Origin: Clostridium vitabionis
GTDB lineage: Bacteria; Bacillota; Clostridia; Lachnospirales; Lachnospiraceae
Reading direction: 5' to 3'
Length of the DNA stretch: 64,000 nucleotides
Assembly (NCBI RefSeq): GCF_015351765.1
Contig: NZ_JADKQA010000001.1
Span: forward strand, 1 to 64,000
Positions 7,521 through 15,340 of the stretch are shown here, one piece after another. The translations under genes and the position numbers were made by a program. Each line of letters starts with the position of its first letter. The first letter of the stretch is position 1. A model generated the notes under the pieces. The model was not told the origin of the DNA. It saw only the letters and a program-made list of their open reading frames with translations, and ran no database searches.

Positions 7521-8432
7521 ATGGAATATGTTTTACAGACGGACAACCTGACAAAGTGCTATAAGAACATTCCGGCACTGGACGGACTGACGATGCACAT
7601 TCCAAAGGGCGCAATCTATGGATTTGTGGGAAGAAATGGCGCTGGTAAAACAACTCTGATCCGACTGATCTGCGGGCTACAGGAGCCGTCATCCGGCAGC
7701 TTTTCCCTGTTTGGTATTCGCAATGACAGTAAGTACATTGTGAACTCCCGGCGCAAAATCGGTGCGATTGTGGAGACGCCAGCCATTTACATGGATATGA
7801 CCGCCGAAGAAAATCTGAGACAGCAGTACAGGATATTAGGGATTTCCTCTTATGTGAGCATCCCGGAAATTCTGAAGCTGGTAGGTCTGGAGAATACTGG
7901 AAAGAAAAAGGTCAGGCAGTTTTCTCTTGGCATGAAACAACGTCTGGGCATTGCCATTGCCTTGTCCGGCGATCCGAGGCTTCTCATTCTGGATGAACCT
8001 ACGAATGGTCTTGATCCGCAGGGGATTGTTGAAATGCGGGAGATGATCCTAAAACTGAACAGGAAAAGAGAGATTACGGTATTGATTTCAAGCCACATTC
8101 TCGACGAGCTTTCCAGACTGGCAACCCATTACGGCATCATAGACCATGGACAGATGGTAAAAGAGCTCAGTGCACAGGAGTTAAATGCTGCCTGCCGGAA
8201 ATGTGTGCGGGTGGAGGTCAGTGATACATCAGTGCTTGCGCGTGTCCTGGACGCCATGGGCGTGGAATACCAGATTATTTCAGACACAACTGCGGATGTG
8301 TTCGCAAGTGTGAATGTAACACAGCTAACGCTGGCACTTGCAAAAGAGAAGTGTGAAGTGCTGTCCATGCAGGAACGGGATGAAAGTCTGGAGAACTATT
8401 TTCTCTCTTTGACAGGAGGTGGGGATCAGTGA
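7521..8432 (+). CDS. ABC transporter ATPase, BcrA/lantibiotic-immunity type
   Basis: A 303-residue ATPase with Walker A GRNGAGKTT (37-45), Q-loop near VETPAIY, signature FSLGMKQRL and Walker B LLILDEPTNGLDPQG. The roughly 80 residues after the nucleotide-binding domain match the tail of BcrA-like ATPases, which power removal of peptide antibiotics such as bacitracin or lantibiotics. ATG 7521 is preceded by GGAGGAGGTGAGC. A TTG start six codons upstream is part of that ribosome binding site. GTGA overlap with the permease gene. Confidence 0.88.
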   Translation: MEYVLQTDNLTKCYKNIPALDGLTMHIPKGAIYGFVGRNGAGKTTLIRLICGLQEPSSGSFSLFGIRNDSKYIVNSRRKIGAIVETPAIYMDMTAEENLRQQYRILGISSYVSIPEILKLVGLENTGKKKVRQFSLGMKQRLGIAIALSGDPRLLILDEPTNGLDPQGIVEMREMILKLNRKREITVLISSHILDELSRLATHYGIIDHGQMVKELSAQELNAACRKCVRVEVSDTSVLARVLDAMGVEYQIISDTTADVFASVNVTQLTLALAKEKCEVLSMQERDESLENYFLSLTGGGDQ

Positions 8433-9205
8433 TCAGAATGTTGCGAGCCGATTTGAAGCGTCTTTGGAAAAGTGCGGCGCTTCGTCTTTCTCTCATCGGG
8501 ATGCTGGCGCTGGCGTCTGCCTTTATGGCAATACAGGCAACCTCCATGGACTATACCGTCCCACTTAGCAGGGTGATATTCCTGCCGATGAGCATGTATG
8601 GCGTATTCATGGGTGCTTTGGTCAGTGTATTTGTGGGGACGGATTTCAGCGATGGCTTCATACGCAATAAGCTGCTGGCAGCAGATCATCGAAGCAGCCT
8701 GGTTCTTGCTCAAATCTTGGTAAGCTGCATTGCCTGTGCCATCGTGTATGCGATTGTTACCTTGTTTACCGCCGGAGTCGGACAGTTTTTCTTTGAGAAT
8801 AACGTCGATAGCCTCACATTTATCCGATTTTTCTTTCTGGGGTTGGGGATGAGCCTTACAACCGGCTGCCTGTATGCTGTTATCACCCTGCTGTGCGGCA
8901 ATAAAACACAGGCGGTGATCCTGTGCATGGGCCTTGCTTTTGTAATGCTTTTTCTCGCCATGCATACCAATTCCATATTGGTGCAACCCGAATTTAAGGA
9001 TGGCGTTCTGAATCCCAAGTACGTTGGGGGAATCCGCAGATTTTTAAGCGGCATCCTCCACGATCTCAATCCCTGCGGGCAGGCGGCGCAGCTTTCTACC
9101 TGGGAGGTCTGGAATCCTGTCCGCATAGTAGTTCTGGATCTTACCATGATCGCCGGAATGTCCGCTCTGGGATGCGGGCTGTTCCGCCGGAAAAACATCA
9201 ACTGA
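8429..9205 (+). CDS. ABC-2 type permease partner
   Basis: A 258-residue integral membrane protein with about six hydrophobic segments, starting (GTG) MIRMLRADLKRLWKSAAL, the usual short N-terminal amphipathic stretch of BcrB-like permeases. The GTG overlaps the ATPase stop by four bases, so the two are translationally coupled and form one exporter. No two-component system lies nearby, so the substrate and its sensing are not indicated. Confidence 0.85.
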   Translation: MIRMLRADLKRLWKSAALRLSLIGMLALASAFMAIQATSMDYTVPLSRVIFLPMSMYGVFMGALVSVFVGTDFSDGFIRNKLLAADHRSSLVLAQILVSCIACAIVYAIVTLFTAGVGQFFFENNVDSLTFIRFFFLGLGMSLTTGCLYAVITLLCGNKTQAVILCMGLAFVMLFLAMHTNSILVQPEFKDGVLNPKYVGGIRRFLSGILHDLNPCGQAAQLSTWEVWNPVRIVVLDLTMIAGMSALGCGLFRRKNIN

Positions 9206-9314
9206 CAGCAGAAGGGCAGAGGTGAAGGAGGAACTAATAGACTAACTTCTCGTCGAGGTTAGGTTCACCATGCCTAGGAGATAAGGTGTTCTGATTGAAC
9301 AGGCTGGAAAAGGA

Positions 9315-9360
9315 TTGACAACCTGCTTAAAAGTGCTATTCTGCTAGTGGGAAATCCCAC
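9315..9360 (+). promoter_or_regulatory. promoter with palindromic operator for the toxin-antitoxin pair
   Basis: TTGACA (9315-9320) and TATTCT (9337-9342) are spaced by 16 bases. Immediately after lies the near-perfect palindrome GTGGGAAATCCCAC (9347-9360), where a repressor could block transcription. The next ATG is at 9380. Autorepression by the antitoxin through this site is inferred. Confidence 0.6.
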
Positions 9361-9379
9361 AACGCTAGGAGGTGATTTT

Positions 9380-9619
9380 ATGGAGGCAGTCAAAGATTAC
9401 GATGTGCATATTGACAGCAAAAAACGCGTAACTCTCCGCGGCGCAAAATATCAGTATTACAACGTCAGAGAATATGAAAATGGCTGCATTATGTTGGAAC
9501 CTCGAGAACTGATCACTCCAGAGGAAATATCATCCAAGACACTCGCCAGCATGGATCAGGCGATTCGCAACTTTAAGCTCGGTCAGGTATCGAATCCGGT
9601 AGATCTTTCTGATTTTTGA
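9380..9619 (+). CDS. probable type II antitoxin
   Basis: A 79-residue protein: N-terminal beta-rich VHIDSKKRVTLRGAKYQYYNV, then GCIMLEPRELITPEEISSKTLASMDQAIRNFKLGQ and a C-terminal NPVDLSDF tail. This layout (a short DNA-binding-like N-terminus followed by a toxin-binding helix and acidic tail) is usual for antitoxins, and the gene is followed 27 bases later by a toxin-like gene. ATG 9380 has TAGGAGGTG; the GTG at 9347 lies in the palindrome and is unlikely. Confidence 0.65.
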   Translation: MEAVKDYDVHIDSKKRVTLRGAKYQYYNVREYENGCIMLEPRELITPEEISSKTLASMDQAIRNFKLGQVSNPVDLSDF

Positions 9620-9646
9620 GGCATAGAGATAAAGTATAATATTCGA

Positions 9647-10009
9647 ATGGGCATACCGGAAATGGAAGCTTTATGGTCAAGGCTGCAGAGCGAATATCGC
9701 AGCGGGACTATCAGCAAGAAAGAAGCCTCTCTCTATAAAAAGTGGGGTAAGACTTTAAAGCTTCTATCCGAGAATCCAAGACATCCGGGCTTACAGACGC
9801 ATGATATTCAGGAATTGACGGATCGCTATGGGGAACGCGTCTGGCAGTCTTATCTGGAAAATAAGACAAGCGGTGCCATGCGGATGTATTGGGTATATGG
9901 ACCGGATCAGCAATCTATCACCATTATTGGACTGGAGCCTCATCCGGAAGATAAGAAGAACGGTGCTTATGCCAGAATCGCTCTATCAGAGTTGCCTCCG
10001 TTTGCGTGA
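9647..10009 (+). CDS. probable RelE/HigB-like toxin
   Basis: A 120-residue protein with a helical N-terminus (ALWSRLQSEYRSGTISKKEASLYKKWGKTLKLLSENPRHPGLQTHDI) and a C-terminal beta part, YLENKTSGAMRMYWVYGPDQQSITIIGLEPHP. The pattern of small spaced residues then R-x-Y/W-W and ITIIGLEPH is that of RelE-superfamily mRNA-cleaving toxins. It follows an antitoxin-like gene under a promoter with a palindromic operator. The exact subfamily is uncertain, and the ribosome binding site is weak. Confidence 0.6.
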   Translation: MGIPEMEALWSRLQSEYRSGTISKKEASLYKKWGKTLKLLSENPRHPGLQTHDIQELTDRYGERVWQSYLENKTSGAMRMYWVYGPDQQSITIIGLEPHPEDKKNGAYARIALSELPPFA

Positions 10010-10208
10010 CTGATCAGGGCTACTTGCAATAAGCAAGGAATACGGTGGCAACACTTTGGCAACAATAAATCAGATAGTCCATAGAAATAGTCTAATACGA
10101 ATACCAGAGATACGACAGCTTACGAAACTTAGCATAAAAGTTTAATATTATGCTTGACAGGATCGAGCTCGAATAGAAATACGTATAATATGTGGAATAT
10201 ATGGAAAA

Positions 10209-10240
10209 GGTAGTGGTTTTGTGCAGCCACTGCCTTTTTT
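10209..10240 (+). terminator. intrinsic terminator
   Basis: An 8-bp stem GGTAGTGG (10209-10216) with CCACTGCC (10227-10234), one G-U pair, is followed by six T residues (10235-10240). Confidence 0.75.
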
Positions 10241-10347
10241 GAATCATACATTCAGTAAGAGGTTTCAGGATTTACAATTTCGCAAAAGTTAAGCATCATC
10301 AGCGTATAAAATTTATCGTGCCATTTATCATGCCAAATACGTTGATT

Positions 10348-10371
10348 TATCATGCCATTTATGGCATGATA
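10348..10371. repeat. perfect palindromic hairpin
   Basis: TATCATGCCA (10348-10357) and TGGCATGATA (10362-10371) are exact complements around TTTA. A partial copy of the left arm (TTTATCATGCCA) lies just upstream near 10324-10335. No T-run follows. Confidence 0.6.
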
Positions 10372-10445
10372 CTCCGTTAAGTGCTGGCAACAGATTGGCA
10401 ACATTTCTTTGATATTTACTGCGTAATCTCTCATTTATACGATTT

Positions 10446-10500
10446 AAAAAACCTTACTGATCTTCAGAACAAAACTGGAGAATCGGTAAGGTTTTTCTTT
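10446..10500. terminator. bidirectional terminator
   Basis: A-run plus ACCTTACTGAT (about 10451-10461) pairs with ATCGGTAAGGT (about 10482-10492), followed by a T-rich run to 10500. It can serve both strands. Confidence 0.75.
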
Positions 10501-10662
10501 TGCCCTATTGTGGTTTTTGAAATCTGCTGACGGGTTCTTATAATATAATAATCATGTGATGCTGGTTCACAATCTGCCGCTTTATTCTGTCGTTTTTGCC
10601 TCCTAAAAAATGCTGTTTGTGGAGATCACAATTTGCCGCGCCACATATCAGCTTTGAGAAAA

Positions 10663-10812
10663 ATGAAAACCATCGTAGAAAAGATTGTCTCCTATCTGCC
10701 GGATGGATGGGTTCGTGATGCTTTGCTGCTTGCACTGGAAGGGCGTGATCTGATTGAGGAGAAAAATCGCCAGAGAGGTCGAACACGAAACATTGGTTAT
10801 GAGCTTCGTTGA
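10663..10812 (+). CDS. 49-residue protein, paralogous to the frame at 12842
   Basis: The peptide reads MKTIVEKIVSYLPDGW then VRDALLLALEGRDLIEEKN and a basic tail. It aligns without gaps to residues 12-47 of the frame at 12842 (KNVVEKVTKILPEGWIKRAM ... LAGRDVMDQERNK), sharing VEK-LP-GW-A-L-AL-GRD. Two similar frames on the same strand flanking a two-gene block on the other strand suggest a real conserved peptide or a duplicated remnant. No strong ribosome binding site precedes ATG 10663. Function unknown. Confidence 0.4.
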   Translation: MKTIVEKIVSYLPDGWVRDALLLALEGRDLIEEKNRQRGRTRNIGYELR

Positions 10813-10817
10813 GTTGA

Positions 10818-11669
10818 TTATATTTTGTGTGGGATGGGCTGCATTTGCTCGAAGGTATAAACTTCTTTATAACCGATCGTTTTCAAGATATTTAGTGTTT
10901 CTGCAATATACGCTCCCAAATGTTCTTTTCGGTGACTGTCGCTCCCGACCGTTATAATCTTTCCACCAAGATCACGGTACAAACGAAGAATGTCAATGGA
11001 CGGTGTCAAGTCACTCAATCCATACCGGTGACTTGATGTATTGACTTCAATTCCTTTGCCGTCTGTAATGACGGTGAGCAGGATTTTCTCAATGATGGAA
11101 CGGATTTTCTCGAACGGGAAAGAGCCCGCCTTGTCATATCTGGAAATCAGATCCAGGTGGCCGAGGATACTGTAGTTGTGGTATTGCTGCACCAATGCAA
11201 GGATTTCTTCATAATACCGCAGGTTGTATTCCGTCTGAGCATGTCCGGACTGGAAATCCTGTGTCCAGAATTCTTTGTTCTCTATCTGGTGCACGGATAG
11301 AATAACAAAATCAAAAGGCCAGGCGGAGAACAGCTTTTTATACTGAGGAATCGTATACACCTGCATACCGAATTCCAGCCCCATTTTGATGGTGATCTGA
11401 TCTTTATACTTGTCTTTTAGTGCAGCAATCTCAGAAGCATAACGGGGGTAATCCACATTTGCCAGAGCCATGTGTTCCGGTTCTCCGGATCTGCCTTGGC
11501 GGTATAGTATGCCGCTCGGGTCATCCCAATCGCGCTTAACGCCGTAATCCACATGATCCGTAAAGCAGATCTCTTCCAGTCCGAGAGAAACAGCATCCCT
11601 TACGACTTCTTCCATAGGGTACTCGGAATCGTCGCTGTAGCTGGTGTGAACATGATAATCCGCAAACAT
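10818..11669 (-). CDS. PHP-domain phosphatase, histidinol-phosphatase (HisJ) family
   Basis: A 283-residue metal-dependent phosphoesterase. The first PHP motif is MFADYHVHTSYSDDSEYP (H6, H8), followed by EICFTDHVDYG, IKMGLEFGMQV, FVILSVHQI, ILGHLDLISRYD, and IITVGSDSHRKEHLG. These supply the usual His/Asp/Glu ligands for three metal ions. HisJ enzymes hydrolyse histidinol phosphate, but no his genes lie nearby, so the substrate may differ. ATG at 11669 has a good AGGAGG ribosome binding site. It follows the MFS gene by five bases, so the two are cotranscribed. Confidence 0.85.
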   Translation of the reverse strand: MFADYHVHTSYSDDSEYPMEEVVRDAVSLGLEEICFTDHVDYGVKRDWDDPSGILYRQGRSGEPEHMALANVDYPRYASEIAALKDKYKDQITIKMGLEFGMQVYTIPQYKKLFSAWPFDFVILSVHQIENKEFWTQDFQSGHAQTEYNLRYYEEILALVQQYHNYSILGHLDLISRYDKAGSFPFEKIRSIIEKILLTVITDGKGIEVNTSSHRYGLSDLTPSIDILRLYRDLGGKIITVGSDSHRKEHLGAYIAETLNILKTIGYKEVYTFEQMQPIPHKI

Positions 11670-11674
11670 AGTAT

Positions 11675-12820
11675 TTACCTCCTGCAAAGCTGCTCGTGCG
11701 TGACAATCATCAGTGCCAGCAGCGCGAGCAGATAAAATGGCATGAGTCCGATGGACAGAGCATTTGCCAGCACGCCGAAAAGCGGCGGCATCAGGCAGGT
11801 TCCGAGATAGGCACTGGCCATCTGCAAACCTATAATAGCCTGGGACTTGTCCGCACCGAAATGATCCGGTGTCGAATGAATCAGGCTTGGATAGACAGGT
11901 GCGCAGCCAACACCGATGGCGACGATACCGATCATTGCCAAGGTCTTGCTGATGGGTAAGAGCATGATTATGATGCCCGCAAGCATAATGCCTTGTCCGA
12001 TGCGGACCATCTGCGAGTCGTTGAATTTGAAGGTGGCAAAGCCGCTGATAGCACGTCCGGTGGTGATGCCAATGAAAAACAGTCCTGCCAGCGTCGCGGC
12101 TTGCTCCGCGCTGACATTCCATCTCAGCATCAAGAAGGTACTGGCCCACAACCCAGTGGTCTGCTCCAACGCACAGTAGCAGAAGAAGCATACCATGACG
12201 AACTTTGCGCCGGGGATGCCGATGATCTGGCGCAGGGACAGAGGGGCTGCTGTATTCTCTTTTTTCTCTTCGCCCCGGCCCTTCCAAAGCGGAAGACTGA
12301 ACACCAGTATTGCGGTAAGGATGATTTGCAGGATGCTGATGATCCGATAACCGCCGTTCCATCCCCTGCCGCCCGTGATGGCCGCACCCATGATAACCGG
12401 GCCGACGGATGCACCAACACCCCAGAAGCAGTGAAGCCAGCTCATATGGCGGCTTGTATAGTGCAGCGCCACATAGTTGTTTAGTGCCGCGTCCACGCTG
12501 CCTGCGCCGAGGCCATAAGGGATTGCCCATAAGAGCATCATCCAGTAGGTGCCGGAAATAGAGAAGCCAAACAGAGCGGCCGCCGTCATGCCTACGCTGA
12601 TGGCCGTTACCCGGCCAGTGCCGAGCTTTCGTGTCAGACGGTCGCTGAGCAGGCTGGAGATGATGGTGCCAGCTGCGATCATCATGGACACCGCGCCGGC
12701 GTAGGATATCGGTACGCTAAATTCCATGTGCATGACCGGCCAGGCTGATCCAAGCAGGGAATCCGGCAAGCCAAGGCTGATGAACGCAAGATAGATGATG
12801 ACGAGAAGGATGTGGATCAT
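11675..12820 (-). CDS. major facilitator superfamily transporter
   Basis: A 381-residue integral membrane protein with about twelve hydrophobic segments. The cytoplasmic loop between segments 2 and 3 has SDRLTRKLGTGRV, the MFS loop motif, and GVGASVGPVIMGA matches the segment 5 signature. Similar proteins are annotated as sugar or drug MFS carriers; the substrate cannot be told. It is the first gene of a two-gene operon with the PHP phosphatase, which may process the imported compound. ATG 12820 has an AAGGGGC ribosome binding site. Confidence 0.85.
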   Translation of the reverse strand: MIHILLVIIYLAFISLGLPDSLLGSAWPVMHMEFSVPISYAGAVSMMIAAGTIISSLLSDRLTRKLGTGRVTAISVGMTAAALFGFSISGTYWMMLLWAIPYGLGAGSVDAALNNYVALHYTSRHMSWLHCFWGVGASVGPVIMGAAITGGRGWNGGYRIISILQIILTAILVFSLPLWKGRGEEKKENTAAPLSLRQIIGIPGAKFVMVCFFCYCALEQTTGLWASTFLMLRWNVSAEQAATLAGLFFIGITTGRAISGFATFKFNDSQMVRIGQGIMLAGIIIMLLPISKTLAMIGIVAIGVGCAPVYPSLIHSTPDHFGADKSQAIIGLQMASAYLGTCLMPPLFGVLANALSIGLMPFYLLALLALMIVTHEQLCRR

Positions 12821-12841
12821 GCGAGTTGCCCCTTTGCGTTG

Positions 12842-13051
12842 ATGTTGCAGAAGCTTTTCAAATTGCGGGTATTGAAGAACGTCGTGGAGAAGGTGACGAA
12901 GATCCTTCCGGAGGGATGGATCAAGCGTGCAATGTTAGAAGCACTTGCGGGGCGGGATGTCATGGATCAGGAGCGGAATAAGACGATGAGCGTGGCAAAT
13001 TCATGTTGTTGCATCTCCGTGGTTTTGAATGTATCCAGCTTCCCAGAATAG
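12842..13051 (+). pseudogene. fragment paralogous to the peptide at 10663
   Basis: The frame from ATG 12842 has residues 12-47 that match the 49-residue peptide at 10663. After about residue 48 (nt 12985) the resemblance ends and the frame runs antisense over the XRE regulator gene, so its last part is unlikely to be coding. It is best read as a remnant or as a peptide whose proper end is lost. Confidence 0.35.
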
Positions 13052-13228
13052 ATCGTCAAGCGTTTTATCCAGCGCTTTGCAGATGGCGATGCAGAGGCGG
13101 ATGGTGGGATTATAGTCCCCTTTTTCAATCGCGTTGATTGTTTGCCGTGACACGCCGACCAAATCGGCAAGCTGCTGTTGGGAGAGGTCTTTGGCGGCTC
13201 TTGCGGACTTCATCTTCAGATTTTTCAT
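13001..13228 (-). CDS. XRE-family helix-turn-helix regulator
   Basis: A 75-residue DNA-binding protein: KMKSARAAKDLSQQQLADLVGVSRQTINAIEKG is a classic Cro/C1 helix-turn-helix, followed by NPTIRLCIAICKALDKTLDDLFW, the usual dimerisation end. Its ATG overlaps the stop of the upstream membrane-protein gene (TAATG), so the two are translationally coupled. Such pairs of a membrane protein with a small XRE regulator are frequent in Firmicutes. It probably controls its own operon through the palindrome at 13758-13775. Confidence 0.88.
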   Translation of the reverse strand: MKNLKMKSARAAKDLSQQQLADLVGVSRQTINAIEKGDYNPTIRLCIAICKALDKTLDDLFWEAGYIQNHGDATT

Positions 13229-13737
13229 TAGTCCTCATTCCTCTTTTCCTGCAGCTTCTGGATTATTACGGCAACCACGATGACCATAAACATAACGCCC
13301 ATTATGAGTGTGGTGTTGGTAGCGGTTAGCTTCCCTTCCGGCAGCCCATCCTCGGCGATACGAAGTATGCCAGTGATGAGATTGCAGAGACCGATGATAA
13401 AGAACAGGAGAGTTCCTTTCTTCCAATTTCCGGAAACGCCAAAGTAAACGCCCTTCATGACCATATAGACAACGTACACTGTAACCATCAGAAAGCTGAC
13501 AGTCATTATTGCAAGTCTTCCGTCCATAGGGAATGCATCCCAGTCCAGAAGGAACGAAGTTATGATCCCGGCAAGAACACCGGTGACAGTCGCATAATGA
13601 TACGCACGTCCCCTGACTGCTGTCTGCATTTCATCATACACAACCTGCTTAGGCTTTTTCTTCTCGTTGAGTATAAGCACGATAAGCACAAAAACTGCAA
13701 ATGGTAATACAAAACCGATACCTATTTTGTAATACAT
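13228..13737 (-). CDS. four-to-five-helix membrane protein of unknown function
   Basis: A 169-residue protein. Helix 1 is in MYYKIGIGFVLPFAVFVLIVLI, then a cytoplasmic part EKKKPKQVVYDEMQTAVRGRAY, and further helices around 53-69, 77-95, 109-125 and 143-161. The YDEMQ..RG segment before the second helix recurs in small clostridial membrane proteins that pair with XRE regulators. ATG 13737 follows AAGGAGGACGAATC. Function unknown. Confidence 0.7.
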   Translation of the reverse strand: MYYKIGIGFVLPFAVFVLIVLILNEKKKPKQVVYDEMQTAVRGRAYHYATVTGVLAGIITSFLLDWDAFPMDGRLAIMTVSFLMVTVYVVYMVMKGVYFGVSGNWKKGTLLFFIIGLCNLITGILRIAEDGLPEGKLTATNTTLIMGVMFMVIVVAVIIQKLQEKRNED

Positions 13738-13757
13738 GATTCGTCCTCCTTACTTTG

Positions 13758-13810
13758 TGTCAAGTTTATTTGACATCAAGAGCATAGCATGATGAATAGC
13801 AAAATGTCAA
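13758..13810 (-). promoter_or_regulatory. promoter and palindromic operator of the membrane protein-XRE operon
   Basis: On the minus strand TTGACA (13810-13805) and TATGCT (13786-13781) are spaced by 18 bases. Just downstream lies the perfect palindrome TGTCAA-N6-TTGACA (13758-13775), placed to block transcription and probably bound by the XRE regulator of the same operon. Confidence 0.6.
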
Positions 13811-13850
13811 CTATATATTACATATTTTTAGGAATAATATAACAATCGCA

Positions 13851-15037
13851 AATTGCAATAACAAGTTGGACACCCTCTGCTAGGCAGTAGCCTGGTAGAT
13901 TCGGTCGATTTCCTCCTCGAAGATTTCATCCGGGGTTCTATAACCCAGGACCTTCCTCGGGAGACAGTTACACCAGGTCTCCACATCGGAGATCTGCTGA
14001 CCGGTAAAGTCATCAATCCGCTTCCCCTTTGGTATGAACCTTCTGATCAGACCGTTATGCCGCTCTACGGTTCCCTTATTGCAGGACGTGTAGGGATGAG
14101 CATAGTAGACAAGCGTATCAGCCATCTTCTCAAGTTCTGAAAGGTCGGCGAATTCCGAACCGTTATCGGTCGTGATGGTTTTGAACACTTCGCTGAAGTG
14201 TTCGCTGTAAATCTCCTGAAGTTGTTTGATTGCCTCCATGACACACACTGATGTCTTGTCAGCAATAGGAAGCATCAGGAACTCACGGCTTTTGCGTTCA
14301 GCAAGAGTGAGCAGGACCTGGTCATCCCGGGTCTTAGCGCCCAATACGAGGTCGCATTCCCAGTGTCCGAATTCCTCACGGGATTCGATCTCTCTGGGAC
14401 GTTCCTCAATGCTGCGGCCAAGCTTTTTCTTGTTGATCCGAGATCTATGTTTCTTGGACTTACGCTTCAGCTTTTCAGGAAGGTTATAGTTTCTGATGTC
14501 AAAGAAGCCAAGATCAACATAGCGGTAAAGCGTTTTTGTGCAGACGATCTGTTCTCTGGTAAATTGACCATCGAGAATAGCGCGTCCAGCACAGGCGTCC
14601 AATGACCAGCCGTCTTCTGTAAAGTGTTTCAATACATACTCCAGAAACGCTGATTTGCTCAGGAAGTCATAATGCCGGCAGCTGTGCTTTCGGTTGTCCT
14701 CATAGGCTTTCTGACCGGCAGACGCCTTATAACGGGTCACGCTGCCGTTATACAAGGCAACGGAACCACGTGCTATTTCATTCGAGACAGTGCTCGGTGA
14801 GCAGCCGATCTCACGGGCAATTGCCCGAATGGAGCAGTTGTCTTTAAAACGAATCTGAATAAGAACTCGTTCCTCATATGAAAGATGTTTACCTTTCTTA
14901 TGGGAAGTTGTGGTAGAATGAAAGTAGTCCATGGTGACGATTCTCCTGTAGAAAGTTTGTTGTGGTGACTTACATTCTACCAAAGATCCCGCCATGGATC
15001 TTTATTTTATTCAGATGTCCAACTTCATTTTACAATT
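13851..15037 (-). mobile_element. IS30-family insertion sequence
   Basis: The element is bounded by imperfect inverted repeats that share AAGTTGGACA. The left end is around 13851-13873, the right end around 15015-15037 read in reverse. One transposase gene fills the space. No target duplication was clear, so the exact ends may differ by a few bases. It lies between the membrane protein-XRE operon and the restriction-modification genes. Confidence 0.8.
13880..14929 (-). CDS. IS30-family transposase
   Basis: A 349-residue DDE transposase starting MDYFHSTTTSHKKGKHLSYE. The N-terminal helix-turn-helix (YEERVLIQIRF ... AIAREIGCSPSTVSNEIARG) binds the ends. The catalytic core has D in GHWECDLVLG, D in TTDNGSEF and E in KGTVERHNGLIRRF, followed by the family's FIPKGK. 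The C-terminus CLPRKVLGYRTPDEIF is typical. Full length and probably active. The longer frame from 14995 adds an unlike 22-residue extension. Confidence 0.92.
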   Translation of the reverse strand, partial: DYFHSTTTSHKKGKHLSYEERVLIQIRFKDNCSIRAIAREIGCSPSTVSNEIARGSVALYNGSVTRYKASAGQKAYEDNRKHSCRHYDFLSKSAFLEYVLKHFTEDGWSLDACAGRAILDGQFTREQIVCTKTLYRYVDLGFFDIRNYNLPEKLKRKSKKHRSRINKKKLGRSIEERPREIESREEFGHWECDLVLGAKTRDDQVLLTLAERKSREFLMLPIADKTSVCVMEAIKQLQEIYSEHFSEVFKTITTDNGSEFADLSELEKMADTLVYYAHPYTSCNKGTVERHNGLIRRFIPKGKRIDDFTGQQISDVETWCNCLPRKVLGYRTPDEIFEEEIDRIYQATA

Positions 15038-15151
15038 GGCGAAAGAAAAGGAATAACTGTTTTCCGTTGTTGTCGAGTGCCTCTTTTGCTATGATAAAAA
15101 TAATTGAAAATCAATTATTTGATCGCTCATAATTATCGAAAGAGGCAATCC

Positions 15152-15322
15152 ATGGATGGAACAGACAAAACAAAAGGATCTGTAAATCAAGAGCGCACAC
15201 AGCTCACCCTCTCCATCTCCAAAGAGAATAAGACAAAGCTCCAGAGAATCGCAAAACAGAAGGGGATGACTATGGCTGGCGTGCTGGCAAGCTGGATTGC
15301 CGATTACGAAGAGAAAGACTGA
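15152..15322 (+). CDS. small ribbon-helix-helix-like protein beside the R-M gene
   Basis: A 56-residue protein, RTQLTLSISKENKTKLQRIAKQKGMTMAGVLASWIADYEEKD. One beta strand followed by two helices is the layout of CopG/Arc-type ribbon-helix-helix DNA-binding proteins. ATG 15152 has an AAAGAGG ribosome binding site. It ends 18 bases before the large restriction-modification gene and may control its expression. The assignment rests on pattern, not on a recognised family. Confidence 0.55.
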   Translation: MDGTDKTKGSVNQERTQLTLSISKENKTKLQRIAKQKGMTMAGVLASWIADYEEKD

Positions 15323-15340
15323 TAGAGGGGGGAGACGGTT

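Larger units (their letters stand above)
10010..10662. other. 650-bp intergenic region with repeated short motifs and two terminators
   Basis: No gene was recognised. TGGCAACA occurs at several places (near 10052, 10064, 10385 and 10395). TATAAT at 10184-10189 has a TTGACA 24 bases upstream, too far for a normal promoter. Two terminators and one perfect palindrome are listed separately. The repeated TTGGCAACA motifs are reminiscent of sites near integrase genes, but no integrase is present. Confidence 0.5.

Noticed and set aside
10154-10189. TTGACA and TATAAT as a promoter
   Set aside because: The spacer is 24 bases, too long for a normal sigma-70-type promoter.
11670-12530. Long N-terminal extension of the PHP gene
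   Set aside because: The 5' half of that frame overlaps the MFS gene and is its frame shadow; PHP homology starts exactly at ATG 11669, which has an AGGAGG site.
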